Shown: positions 1-6,140 of the stretch, one piece after another | How positions within the stretch are numbered: position 1 is the first letter of the stretch | Layout: each line of letters opens with the position of its first letter | From: PVC group bacterium | Lineage (GTDB): Bacteria; Verrucomicrobiota; Kiritimatiellia; CAIKKV01; PXCX01 | Assembly (NCBI GenBank): GCA_003567575.1 | Contig: PWZG01000562.1 | Coordinates: forward strand, 1-6,238 | DNA length: 6,238 nucleotides | Direction: 5' to 3' | Translations under genes and position numbers: made by a program | Notes under the pieces: model-generated | Database searches by the model: none | Seen by the model: the letters and a program-made list of their open reading frames with translations, nothing else | What the model was told of the DNA's origin: nothing

Positions 1-18
1 AAGTCAGATTTTTCTTTG

Positions 19-117
19 CTGACCTCTGACCTCCGACCTCTGACCTCTTGCCCGACACCATCCATGGCTCCGCGTCATTTTTCTTGTTTTTTTACGCAAC
101 CATGCTTGAATAAGTCA
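19..117. repeat. Left copy of a ~97-bp inverted repeat (pairs with 6141-6238)
   Basis: The reverse complement of 6141-6238 matches this stretch almost base for base. The only differences are a one-base indel and one substitution near 76-78 and one mismatch at 115. The outer part (21-48) is four tandem heptads, GACCTCT or GACCTCC. The inner part folds as a hairpin: CATGG at 63-67 pairs with CCATG at 100-104, and GCGT at 72-75 pairs with ACGC at 94-97, around a T-rich loop. Left of it, GTCAG at 3-7 is the complement of CTGAC at 19-23, so the repeat may continue as a palindrome beyond the window. It could be the terminal repeat of a mobile unit or a dispersed MITE-like repeat. No target-site duplication can be tested because the right flank is missing. 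Confidence 0.95.
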
Positions 118-168
118 CTAACGTACGTCTGAAATCCGTTAAAACATTTTCATCTTACATCTAATCCC

Positions 169-192
169 AAACTTAAACTTAAACTTAAACTT
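169..192. repeat. Hexamer tandem repeat (AAACTT)x4
   Basis: Four perfect head-to-tail copies of AAACTT occupy 169-192 and are followed by a partial AA. It is a simple-sequence tract with no stem of its own, located 77 bp upstream of the dyad and 86 bp upstream of the promoter candidate. Its function is unknown. Such tracts can vary in copy number by slippage. Confidence 0.9.
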
Positions 193-270
193 AATCGGTT
201 ACGCCGAAAGCACCGGCTTCGTCGTGCTCATCCGTCTCCCGCGACGACGCTACCCCGTGAACGTTAAAAA

Positions 271-293
271 AATGGCATTGAACGATCGCCATT
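271..293. promoter_or_regulatory. Dyad overlapping the -35 region, possible operator
   Basis: AATGGC (271-276) and GCCATT (288-293) are perfect 6-base inverted arms separated by 11 bases, giving a 17-bp centre-to-centre spacing of the kind used by dimeric regulators. The spacer contains the candidate -35 hexamer TTGAAC and the palindrome CGATCG (283-288). A bound repressor here would block the promoter. This is inferred from geometry only, and no regulator gene is present in the window. Confidence 0.3.
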
Positions 294-306
294 GGCCTGA
301 TATGAT
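278..306 (+). promoter_or_regulatory. Candidate sigma70-type promoter for the operon
   Basis: TTGAAC (278-283, 4/6 to the -35 consensus) is followed after exactly 17 bases by TATGAT (301-306, 5/6 to the -10 consensus). An A-run at 265-272 lies just upstream and could act as an UP-like element. Transcription would begin near 312-314 and give a ~170-nt leader before the sulfatase start. Intergenic gaps inside the operon are 12-60 bp and I saw no comparable promoter in them, so this is the best candidate for driving all five genes. Confidence 0.45.
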
Positions 307-329
307 TACTTTTGAAGCAAGCATGTCCC

Positions 330-370
330 CCTTCGCCGGGCCTACGGGTGTGGGCGGGGTGAAGCGAAGG
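330..370 (+). promoter_or_regulatory. Stem-loop in the 5' leader
   Basis: CCTTCGC (330-336) is perfectly complementary to GCGAAGG (364-370), with a 27-nt G-rich loop. It would lie in the leader transcribed from the 278-306 promoter, just before the AGGAG ribosome-binding site at 378-382. No U-tract follows, so it is not a classical terminator. It could shape leader translation or mRNA stability. I do not recognise it as a known riboswitch class. Confidence 0.3.
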
Positions 371-389
371 TTAACTTAGGAGTATGAAT

Positions 390-488
390 ATGAATGCTTT
401 GATTCCCTTGGCGGATGGAGTGGAAGAGATGGAATCGGTGATAGTTACGGATGTTTTCATAACTACAAGGAGTTTTAGATATGTCTAA
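390..488 (+). pseudogene. Truncated DJ-1/PfpI (ThiJ) family gene, N-terminal remnant
   Basis: ATG at 390 follows AGGAG (378-382) with 7-nt spacing. The frame gives 32 residues before TAA at 486-488, overlapping the sulfatase start by 8 nt. Residues 3-22 read ALIPLADGVEEMESVIVTDV, which is the first beta-strand and helix of the DJ-1 superfamily (human DJ-1 has [20 protein letters not shown]). E15 aligns with the conserved DJ-1 Glu18. From codon 23 (about 456) the similarity stops abruptly and the remaining residues are unrelated. The nucleophile-cysteine domain is absent, so no DJ-1 function is possible. It looks like the 5' end of a gene joined to the sulfatase upstream region by a deletion or insertion, and it may now act only as a translated leader. 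An upstream in-frame ATG at 384 is too close to the AGGAG to be preferred. Confidence 0.7.
467..472 (+). promoter_or_regulatory. Ribosome-binding site of the sulfatase
   Basis: AAGGAG lies 8 nt before the ATG at 481 and fixes that start. It also falls inside the out-of-frame tail of the DJ-1 remnant, so ribosomes translating the remnant would terminate at 486-488 on top of this start, allowing translational coupling. Confidence 0.8.
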
Positions 489-1824
489 ACGTCCCAATGT
501 CCTTTACTTGCACGCCCACGATACCGGACGTTGCATCGAACCCTATGGTTACCCCGTTCGTACGCCGAACCTGATGGCGCTGGCCGAAGGCGGTGTGCTG
601 ATGCGTCAGTGTTTTTGCGCCAATCCGACCTGCAGTCCCAGTCGTGCCGCCTTGCTTACCGGTCAGTATCCCCACACCAACGGAATGACCGGATTGATGC
701 ATCGCGGATTCCAGCTTAACGAACCGCGGCGGCATCTGGCCGCCACGTTGCGTGATCGTGCCCAATACCGTACGGTCCTTGTCGGTGTGCAACACGTGAC
801 GCGATCAACCGAGATTCATACGACTGGATATGAGCGGAAACTGGAGCTTGATCACGATCCCGACCGCCCGGACGATCACTATGCGCCGATTGCCCGTGCG
901 GCCGCGCGCTGGTTGCGCGACCGGCCCAGGGGTCCGTTCTTTCTGGATGTCGGTTTGCCGAAACCGCATGGTTATAGCGGGCCGCCCAAGGATTCGCGCT
1001 GGGTTGTTCCGCCGCCGGGGTTACCGGATACGGCGCCGACCCGCGAACATGCCGCCCGAACCCATGCCGGGATCGAGGCCATGGATCGTGCCATGGGGCT
1101 GGTGCTCGACGCCCTGGCCGACGCCGGGTTGGCCGCCAATACCCTGGTGGTTTGTACGACCGATCACGGACTGGCGTTTCCGGAACGTAAATGCAATTTA
1201 ACCGATGGCGGGCTGGGTGTGCTTTCGATCTGGCGCGGACCGGGTGGCTGTGAAGGCGGCAGAGTTATCGACGGTTTGGTAAGCCACGTCGATTTCCTGC
1301 AGACCATTTGCGAAATTGTTGGTATTGATCCGCCTGACGGTTGCCAGGGTGTATCGTTGACGCCGTTGATTCGCGGCGAAAAAGACACGGTACGTGACGC
1401 GATCTTCGGTCAGATAAATTACCATGCCGCCTATCAACCGGAACGCTGCGTCCGCACCGAACGTTACAAGTATATTCGCCGGTTCGATCACCGCACACGC
1501 CGGGTCATGGCCAACTGCGATGACAGCCCAAGCAAGACGTTGTGGGTGGAGCATGGATGGGGCGATTTGCCGATGGCGGAGGAATGTTTGTTCGACGTTG
1601 TGCTGGATCCCATCGAGCATCGCAATCTTGTGGACGATGAGCGTTATGCGCAGCCGCTCCAGCAGATGCGCGAAGCGCTCGATACCTGGATGCGCGATCA
1701 TGCGGATCCGTTGCTCGAGGGATTTGTTGAGCCGCCGGTGGATGCGCGGATCAATGATTTCCATACCGCCAGCCCATCTAGCTGGGTATGGCATCGGCGG
1801 ACGACGGATTTAAATCAATACTAA
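481..1824 (+). CDS. Formylglycine-dependent sulfatase, SGSH-like branch
   Basis: A type I (alkaline-phosphatase fold) sulfatase that hydrolyses sulfate esters or sulfamates, probably on a sulfated sugar. At 447 aa it has normal length. Seen in the sequence: the formylglycine motif C51-S-P-S-R55 followed by AALLTG; N-terminal metal motif HAHDTGR (H11-D14); H105 in VGVQHV where the family usually has GKWH; K161-P-H163; and the second metal site D228-H229 with K237 in the segment TTDHGLAFPERKCNL, which resembles heparan N-sulfatase-like enzymes. The usual first Asp of the N-terminal DD pair is replaced by H13. No signal peptide is visible: PNVLYL begins the first core strand at residue 5, and the AAGGAG site fixes the start. 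The protein therefore appears cytoplasmic, unlike most polysaccharide sulfatases, which fits desulfation of an imported mono- or oligosaccharide. Cys-to-formylglycine conversion would need a maturase (FGE or anSME) encoded elsewhere. The gene is first in the operon, 43 bp before the next. The exact substrate cannot be read from sequence. Confidence 0.95.
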   Translation: MSKRPNVLYLHAHDTGRCIEPYGYPVRTPNLMALAEGGVLMRQCFCANPTCSPSRAALLTGQYPHTNGMTGLMHRGFQLNEPRRHLAATLRDRAQYRTVLVGVQHVTRSTEIHTTGYERKLELDHDPDRPDDHYAPIARAAARWLRDRPRGPFFLDVGLPKPHGYSGPPKDSRWVVPPPGLPDTAPTREHAARTHAGIEAMDRAMGLVLDALADAGLAANTLVVCTTDHGLAFPERKCNLTDGGLGVLSIWRGPGGCEGGRVIDGLVSHVDFLQTICEIVGIDPPDGCQGVSLTPLIRGEKDTVRDAIFGQINYHAAYQPERCVRTERYKYIRRFDHRTRRVMANCDDSPSKTLWVEHGWGDLPMAEECLFDVVLDPIEHRNLVDDERYAQPLQQMREALDTWMRDHADPLLEGFVEPPVDARINDFHTASPSSWVWHRRTTDLNQY

Positions 1825-1867
1825 ATGTTTCAGGAAATATTATCAAACACGGAAATCAGGAGATCGT

Positions 1868-2470
1868 ATGACAACCATAAACGTTACTTATCATGACCGG
1901 GCCGGGATCCAGAATACGGAAGCGACGCTGGAAGCGGCCAAACAACGCGCGGCGGTACTCGGCATCAAACAACTGGTCGTGGCGACGACGACCGGGCAAA
2001 TGGCGTTGGCATGCGCCGAAACGATGCCTGAAATGGAAACCATCGTCGGTGTCATGATGCATGCCGTCGATAAGGAAACATATGTTCGACGACCCGGCGG
2101 ACTAATTCTGGCGCCGCATCCGGAAACCGTTGAAAAAGCGCGCGTTAAAGGCGTTAAGATATACCGGGGCACCCATAGTCTGATGGGCGCGGTCAACAGT
2201 GCGCTGCAGCAGAAATACGGCGGATGGAGTTCCGAAGCGCTTATTTCGGCGGCCTACATGTCGATTTCAACCGGAACCAAGGTGGCGGTCGAGTCGGTAT
2301 TGATGGCGGCGGATGCCGGTTATCTCGATATGCAGTCCGATGTGATTTCGATGGGCGGCTGGTGTGGCGGCGCTGATACCGCGGTGGTGATCAAACCGGC
2401 TTATTCACATTCCTTCTTCGATTTAAGGATTCTCGAATTTATCGCCATGCCCCGCCATGACGGCGGGTAA
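1868..2470 (+). CDS. Stand-alone pyruvate kinase C-terminal (PK_C-like) domain protein
   Basis: This 200-aa protein consists wholly of a domain resembling the C-terminal alpha/beta domain of pyruvate kinase, as found in a conserved family of uncharacterised bacterial and archaeal proteins. Landmarks are N16-TEATLEAA-K25 at the first helix, VATTTG (38-43), a HAV loop (65-67), GTHSL (101-105), GTKVAVES (136-143), AADAG (147-151), GGWCGGADTA (163-172) and HSFFDLRI (181-188). There is no catalytic TIM barrel, so it is not a pyruvate kinase. In pyruvate kinase this domain carries the allosteric effector site. A small-molecule-binding or regulatory role is therefore conceivable but unproven. AGGAG at 1858-1862 sits 5 nt before the ATG. 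The gene is third-party to the textbook arabinose pathway, and its place between a sulfatase and araB makes it an unexplained part of the operon. No signal peptide or membrane segment is seen. Confidence 0.85.
   Translation: MTTINVTYHDRAGIQNTEATLEAAKQRAAVLGIKQLVVATTTGQMALACAETMPEMETIVGVMMHAVDKETYVRRPGGLILAPHPETVEKARVKGVKIYRGTHSLMGAVNSALQQKYGGWSSEALISAAYMSISTGTKVAVESVLMAADAGYLDMQSDVISMGGWCGGADTAVVIKPAYSHSFFDLRILEFIAMPRHDGG
2451..2467 (+). other. GC-rich hairpin at the end of the PK_C-like gene
   Basis: CCCGCC (2451-2456) pairs perfectly with GGCGGG (2462-2467) around the 5-nt loop ATGAC, ending just at the stop codon (2468-2470). No T-run follows, so intrinsic termination is unlikely. It could be an intra-operonic mRNA stability or processing element, or simply a chance product of coding sequence. 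Confidence 0.35.
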
Positions 2471-2518
2471 TCCCGGTGGTTCATTCATGGCAGCGTATCG
2501 CTGACACGTCAGATTGAG

Positions 2519-2524
2519 AGGAGG
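2519..2524 (+). promoter_or_regulatory. Consensus Shine-Dalgarno of the ribulokinase gene
   Basis: AGGAGG with 6-nt spacing to the ATG at 2531 is the strongest ribosome-binding site in the window and supports that start. It suggests the kinase is made at a high level relative to its neighbours. Confidence 0.75.
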
Positions 2525-2530
2525 CTAGCG

Positions 2531-4228
2531 ATGAAACATTATGCTTTGGGTCTGGATTACGGAACGAATTCAGTGCGTTGCGTGGTGGTTGATCTTTCGG
2601 ACGGCTGTGAAATAGCGACTGCTGTTTTCGATTATCCTTCCGGCAAGCAGGGGATTCTTCTGGATGCTTCCGATCCGAATTTGGCGCGTCAGCATCCGGC
2701 CGATTATATCAAGGGATTGGAAAGCGTGGTTCCCTCCGCATTGGAACAGGCGCGTGACGCGACGCCGGACTTTGATGGGCGCGGGGTTGTCGGGATTGGG
2801 GTCGATACGACCGGCAGCACGCCGTTGCCGGTGGATGCGCAGGGGAACCCGCTGGGTCTGAATCCTGAATTCGCCGATAATCTCAATGCCATGGCCTGGC
2901 TTTGGAAAGATCATACCAGCCACGCCGAGGCGGACCGGATTACGGCGTATGCCGCGCGGGAGCGGCCGCAATATCTGGCCAAATGCGGCGGTGTGTATTC
3001 GTCGGAATGGTTTTGGAGTAAAATCTGGCATTGTTTGAATGTGGATCCCGTCGTCTTCGATGCTGCCGACGGATTTGTTGAGTTATGCGATTATATTCCG
3101 GCGCTTCTGACCGGAACGACGGATCGGCGGTTCATGGCGCGCAGTATTTGCGCTGCCGGTCATAAGGCCATGTATTGCGATGAATGGGGTGGTTTGCCGG
3201 ACAAAACGTTTCTTGACGGTCTCGATCCGGCATTGGGACGTCTGCGCGGACATCTCTATGAGAGAGCGGTAACCTCCGATCAGGCGGCCGGTATGCTGAC
3301 CCACGAATGGGCCGATAAACTTGGGTTGCCCGCCGGCATTCCGGTTGCGGTAGGCGCGCTGGATGCTCACATGGGAGCTGTCGGCGCCGGGATCCGTGAA
3401 GGGGTTTTGGTGAAGATTCTTGGGACAAGTACCTGTGATTTGCTGGTGATTCCCGCGGACCGGCAACTGGCGGATATACCCGGCGTTTGCGGTATCGTCA
3501 AAGGGTCGGTGTTGCCGGATTACTACGCGATCGAGGCCGGCCAATCCGCTGTTGGCGATATCTTTCTGTGGTTACTGCATTGTCTGGCGCCGGATACAGG
3601 CGGCGTACCGGACGGCGAACGCTTTCGCCGTCTCGGAGAAGAGGCGGCGAGACAGAAGCCAGGCGAACATGGCCTTCTGGCGCTCGATTGGAACAACGGC
3701 AACCGTACGGTTTTGACGGATGTCCGACTCGGCGGCTTGTTGCTGGGTCAGACGTTGCGTACGGAATTACACGAAGTGTATCGTGCCCTGGTGGAGGCCA
3801 CCGCCTTCGGGGGGCTGACTATTATGCGACGGATCGAGCAATACGGTGTCCCGATACGGGAAGTCGTTAACTGTGGTGGTTTGGCGGTCAAGAATCCATT
3901 TTTGATGCAGATATATGCCGATATCAGTGGGCGGCCGATGAAAGTGGCGCGCAGTGACCAGACCTGTGCGGTCGGCGCGGCCATTTACGGGGCTGTGGTT
4001 GCCGGCGCCGAAGCGGGGGGATACGACCGTATCGCCGCGGCGCAAGACGTTATGTGCAGTGTTCGTGAAAGGGTGTATACTCCCATTGCCGGAAACGCAG
4101 CCGTTTATGCCCGTCTGTACGAATTGTATCGGACATTGCATGACGCATTCGGCACCCGTGATTGGCAGGGTAATCTGTTTTCGATCATGAAAGATCTGAT
4201 TGCGTTGCGGGAACAACAACGAGGATAG
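2531..4228 (+). CDS. araB: L-ribulokinase
   Basis: A cytoplasmic FGGY-family kinase that phosphorylates L-ribulose to L-ribulose 5-phosphate with ATP. Its 565 aa match the ~560 aa of AraB, longer than xylulokinase or glycerol kinase. The two FGGY actin-like halves are complete: GLDYGTNSVR (7-16) is the first phosphate loop, GVDTTGSTP (90-98) and WKDHT (125-129) are AraB signature segments, and YSSEWFW (156-162) and ELCDYIPALL (184-193) follow as in AraB. GALDAHMGAVGAG (275-287) contains the presumed catalytic base D278, LGTSTCD (297-303) is the ATP-binding turn, and EAGQSAVGD (335-343) and a GGLAVKN segment near residue 455 complete the C-terminal half. No frameshift or missing motif is seen. 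The gene lies 60 bp after the PK_C-like gene and 16 bp before araD, a typical araBD pairing. AraB homologues also accept other 2-ketopentoses and some pentitols, so the physiological substrate is likely but not certain. Confidence 0.96.
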   Translation: MKHYALGLDYGTNSVRCVVVDLSDGCEIATAVFDYPSGKQGILLDASDPNLARQHPADYIKGLESVVPSALEQARDATPDFDGRGVVGIGVDTTGSTPLPVDAQGNPLGLNPEFADNLNAMAWLWKDHTSHAEADRITAYAARERPQYLAKCGGVYSSEWFWSKIWHCLNVDPVVFDAADGFVELCDYIPALLTGTTDRRFMARSICAAGHKAMYCDEWGGLPDKTFLDGLDPALGRLRGHLYERAVTSDQAAGMLTHEWADKLGLPAGIPVAVGALDAHMGAVGAGIREGVLVKILGTSTCDLLVIPADRQLADIPGVCGIVKGSVLPDYYAIEAGQSAVGDIFLWLLHCLAPDTGGVPDGERFRRLGEEAARQKPGEHGLLALDWNNGNRTVLTDVRLGGLLLGQTLRTELHEVYRALVEATAFGGLTIMRRIEQYGVPIREVVNCGGLAVKNPFLMQIYADISGRPMKVARSDQTCAVGAAIYGAVVAGAEAGGYDRIAAAQDVMCSVRERVYTPIAGNAAVYARLYELYRTLHDAFGTRDWQGNLFSIMKDLIALREQQRG

Positions 4229-4244
4229 CGGTTGGTCGAATATA

Positions 4245-4943
4245 ATGACGTTAAAGCAACTCAAACAACAGGTTTGTGAAGCCAACCTCGATCTGGAAAA
4301 TCATGGCTTGGTCATTCTGACCTGGGGCAATGTAAGCGGCGTGGATCGCGAGCGCGGACTGATGGTGATCAAACCCAGCGGGATATCCTTCGAGGCATTG
4401 ACGCCCGCGAAAATGGTAACGATACGGTTGGCGGACGGGATCGCCGCCAGTCCGGGACAATGGCGGCCGTCATCCGATACGCCGACGCATTTGACATTAT
4501 ACCGGGAGTTTCCCGGAATCGGCGGCGTAGCGCACACCCACAGCCGGGCAGCGACCGCGTTTGCCCAGGCCCGACGCTCGATTCCCTGTCTGGGGACCAC
4601 GCATGCCGATCGTTTTCACGGAACTATCCCGCTAACCCGGATGTTGACCGCCAATGAGGCGGAGGCTGATTACGAGACGGAAACCGGTGCGGTCATTGTT
4701 TCCGCCTTTCGGCATCGCGATCCCTTGGCGTGTCCTGCGGCGTTGGTTGCCGGTCACGGACCTTTCACCTGGGGTTGCGATGCGGCGACGGCGGTTCAAA
4801 ACAGTGTTGTACTCGAAGCCGTTGCCGCCTTGGCCGTTGAGACAATGGCATTGAATCCGGCGGTCCACCCGTTGCCGGCGGCTTTATGTGAAAAACATTA
4901 TTCCCGGAAACACGGGCCGGGAGCGTATTATGGACAAAGATAA
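4245..4943 (+). CDS. araD: L-ribulose-5-phosphate 4-epimerase
   Basis: A class II aldolase/adducin-fold, metal-dependent epimerase converting L-ribulose 5-phosphate to D-xylulose 5-phosphate. The 232 aa closely match E. coli AraD (231 aa) from end to end. Visible landmarks are LTWGNVSGVDRERG (25-38), KPSG (43-46) and SSDTPTH (76-82) for phosphate and substrate binding, metal ligands H97, H99 and H171 (THS and GHGPF contexts), the catalytic D122 in GTTHAD, and Y229 in the C-terminal HGPGAYYGQ, equivalent to E. coli Tyr229. I chose ATG 4245 because MTLKQLKQQVCEANL aligns with the AraD N-terminus. An in-frame ATG at 4200 would add 15 unrelated residues overlapping araB. No good Shine-Dalgarno precedes 4245: the nearest, GAGGA at 4221-4225, is 19 nt away. 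Translation is therefore probably coupled to araB, whose stop lies 16 nt upstream. Together the two genes feed an L-pentose into the pentose phosphate or phosphoketolase route. Confidence 0.95.
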   Translation: MTLKQLKQQVCEANLDLENHGLVILTWGNVSGVDRERGLMVIKPSGISFEALTPAKMVTIRLADGIAASPGQWRPSSDTPTHLTLYREFPGIGGVAHTHSRAATAFAQARRSIPCLGTTHADRFHGTIPLTRMLTANEAEADYETETGAVIVSAFRHRDPLACPAALVAGHGPFTWGCDAATAVQNSVVLEAVAALAVETMALNPAVHPLPAALCEKHYSRKHGPGAYYGQR

Positions 4944-4955
4944 CAAGGAACGAAG

Positions 4956-6140
4956 ATGAGTAAAAAATTACGTGTAGGTATTGTTGGAACCGGTTTTGCC
5001 GGCTGTTTTCATGTCGACAGTTTACGACGCGTATACGGTGTCGACGTTGAATTGGCCGGCGTGACATCGCGGCGCCCCGAAAGCCGCCGCGATTTCGGCG
5101 AAAAACACGGTATCCCCGTTTTCGACGACATGACATCCATGCTGCCGCACATCGATGTTGTCGATTTGTGTACGCCGCCGGCGCTGCATGCCGATGGTAT
5201 ACTCGAGGCAGCCCGTGCCGGGGTGCATGTGATTTGCGAAAAACCGTTGAGCGGTTATTTCGGACCGTCGGATTGCGGTCCGGAATACCGTGGCGATCAT
5301 GATGCCAAGGAACCCATGTTGCGGACCGTGCGCCGGCAACTGGCCGCGTTGACGCAATCCGTGCGGGATGCCGGCATCATCTTCGGATATGCCGAAAATT
5401 TCGTCTATGCACCGGTGATTCGCAAGGAACGTGAAATCGTCGCCAAAACCGGCGCTCAGATTCTGCGGATGCTGGGCGAGGAATCGCATAACGGGTCGGG
5501 ATCCGATCTCTATGGTATCTGGCGTTATCAGGGCGGAGGATCGCTGATGGCCAAGGGGTGTCATCCATTGGGCGCCATGCTTTACCTGAAGCGGGTGGAA
5601 GGCATGACTCGTCTCGGGCGGCCGATCCGGCCGCGGACGGTGAGCGCGCGTTGCGAACGATTGACTGGAATCGCGGGGTATGACGACAAGAAATTTATCC
5701 GTACCGAATATCACGATACCGAGGATCACGGCTGGATGCATGTGGTTTTCGACGACGGCACGGTCGGCGACGTGATTGCCGGCGAAATCGTGCTCGGCGG
5801 GATTTATGATTACGTGGAAGTTTTCGCCAATAACCATCGTACTCGCTGCGAGATGAGCCCGGTTCGTATGGCGCATACCTTTAATCCCAGCGGACCGCAA
5901 TATGACGATGTCTATACGGTTGAAAAAATCAGCACCAAAGAGGGTTGGACCGAAATCTCGGCGGACGAACATTTCACCATGGGTTATCTGGATGAAGTAC
6001 AGGATTTCCTGACTTGTATGGCCAATGCTAAAGAACCGGAAAGCAACCTGGACCTGGCTTGCGATACGATCCTGACCATTTATGCCGCCTACCTATCCGA
6101 TGAACAGAAAGGCCGCGAAACCGAGGTGCCGGTGCTTTAG
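4956..6140 (+). CDS. Gfo/Idh/MocA family NAD(P)-dependent oxidoreductase
   Basis: A cytoplasmic sugar or cyclitol oxidoreductase. Residues 1 to about 125 form the Rossmann domain: RVGIVGTGFAG carries the dinucleotide-binding glycines (G11, G13, G16), followed by DVVDLCTPPALH (67-78) and CEKPL (94-98), whose K96 is the conserved family lysine. The C-terminal alpha/beta substrate domain includes GYAENFVYAP (144-153), GGGSLMAKGCHPLG (193-206) with H203 as the likely catalytic histidine, and a C-terminal helix. The 394 aa are slightly long for the family because of an extra loop after EKP (about 100-122). AAGGA at 4945-4949 is 6 nt before the ATG and only 12 bp separate it from araD, so it belongs to the operon. 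The family includes dehydrogenases and dehydration/epimerisation-type enzymes acting on many sugars, so the substrate cannot be assigned. In this context a pentose, pentitol or sulfated-sugar derivative is plausible. The stop codon abuts the right inverted repeat. Confidence 0.92.
   Translation: MSKKLRVGIVGTGFAGCFHVDSLRRVYGVDVELAGVTSRRPESRRDFGEKHGIPVFDDMTSMLPHIDVVDLCTPPALHADGILEAARAGVHVICEKPLSGYFGPSDCGPEYRGDHDAKEPMLRTVRRQLAALTQSVRDAGIIFGYAENFVYAPVIRKEREIVAKTGAQILRMLGEESHNGSGSDLYGIWRYQGGGSLMAKGCHPLGAMLYLKRVEGMTRLGRPIRPRTVSARCERLTGIAGYDDKKFIRTEYHDTEDHGWMHVVFDDGTVGDVIAGEIVLGGIYDYVEVFANNHRTRCEMSPVRMAHTFNPSGPQYDDVYTVEKISTKEGWTEISADEHFTMGYLDEVQDFLTCMANAKEPESNLDLACDTILTIYAAYLSDEQKGRETEVPVL

Larger units (their letters stand above)
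118..383. other. Non-coding upstream region
   Basis: No convincing gene lies here on either strand. It contains ACGTACGT (121-128), a hexamer tract (169-192), a promoter candidate (278-306) overlapping a dyad (271-293), and a GC-rich stem-loop (330-370). One + frame stays open from 143 to a TAG at 377-379, but it has no convincing start with a ribosome-binding site and its conceptual product resembles nothing I recognise, so I do not call it a gene. Confidence 0.6.

Noticed and set aside
21..48. Heptad array considered as a CRISPR array
   Set aside because: The 7-bp units are contiguous without spacers, so they are simple tandem repeats.
330..370. Stem-loop considered as an intrinsic terminator
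   Set aside because: The loop is long (27 nt) and no T-run follows the stem, so it is kept only as a leader structure.
143..379. Open + frame of 79 codons upstream of the operon, ending TAG at 377-379
   Set aside because: It has no ATG before codon ~43 of the frame, no ribosome-binding site at GTG 224, it runs through the hexamer repeat, and the product resembles no family I know.
1198..1794. Antisense open frame (198 codons) opposite the sulfatase
   Set aside because: It mirrors the sulfatase coding frame and shows no motif or ribosome-binding site.
4200..4244. Upstream in-frame ATG extending AraD by 15 residues
   Set aside because: The extra residues do not match AraD, lack a ribosome-binding site and overlap araB. 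The start at 4245 aligns with the family N-terminus.
5022..5972. Long antisense open frame (316 codons) opposite the oxidoreductase
   Set aside because: It lies wholly within a clearly homologous gene on the other strand, is a product of GC-biased codon use, and its translation shows no family motif.
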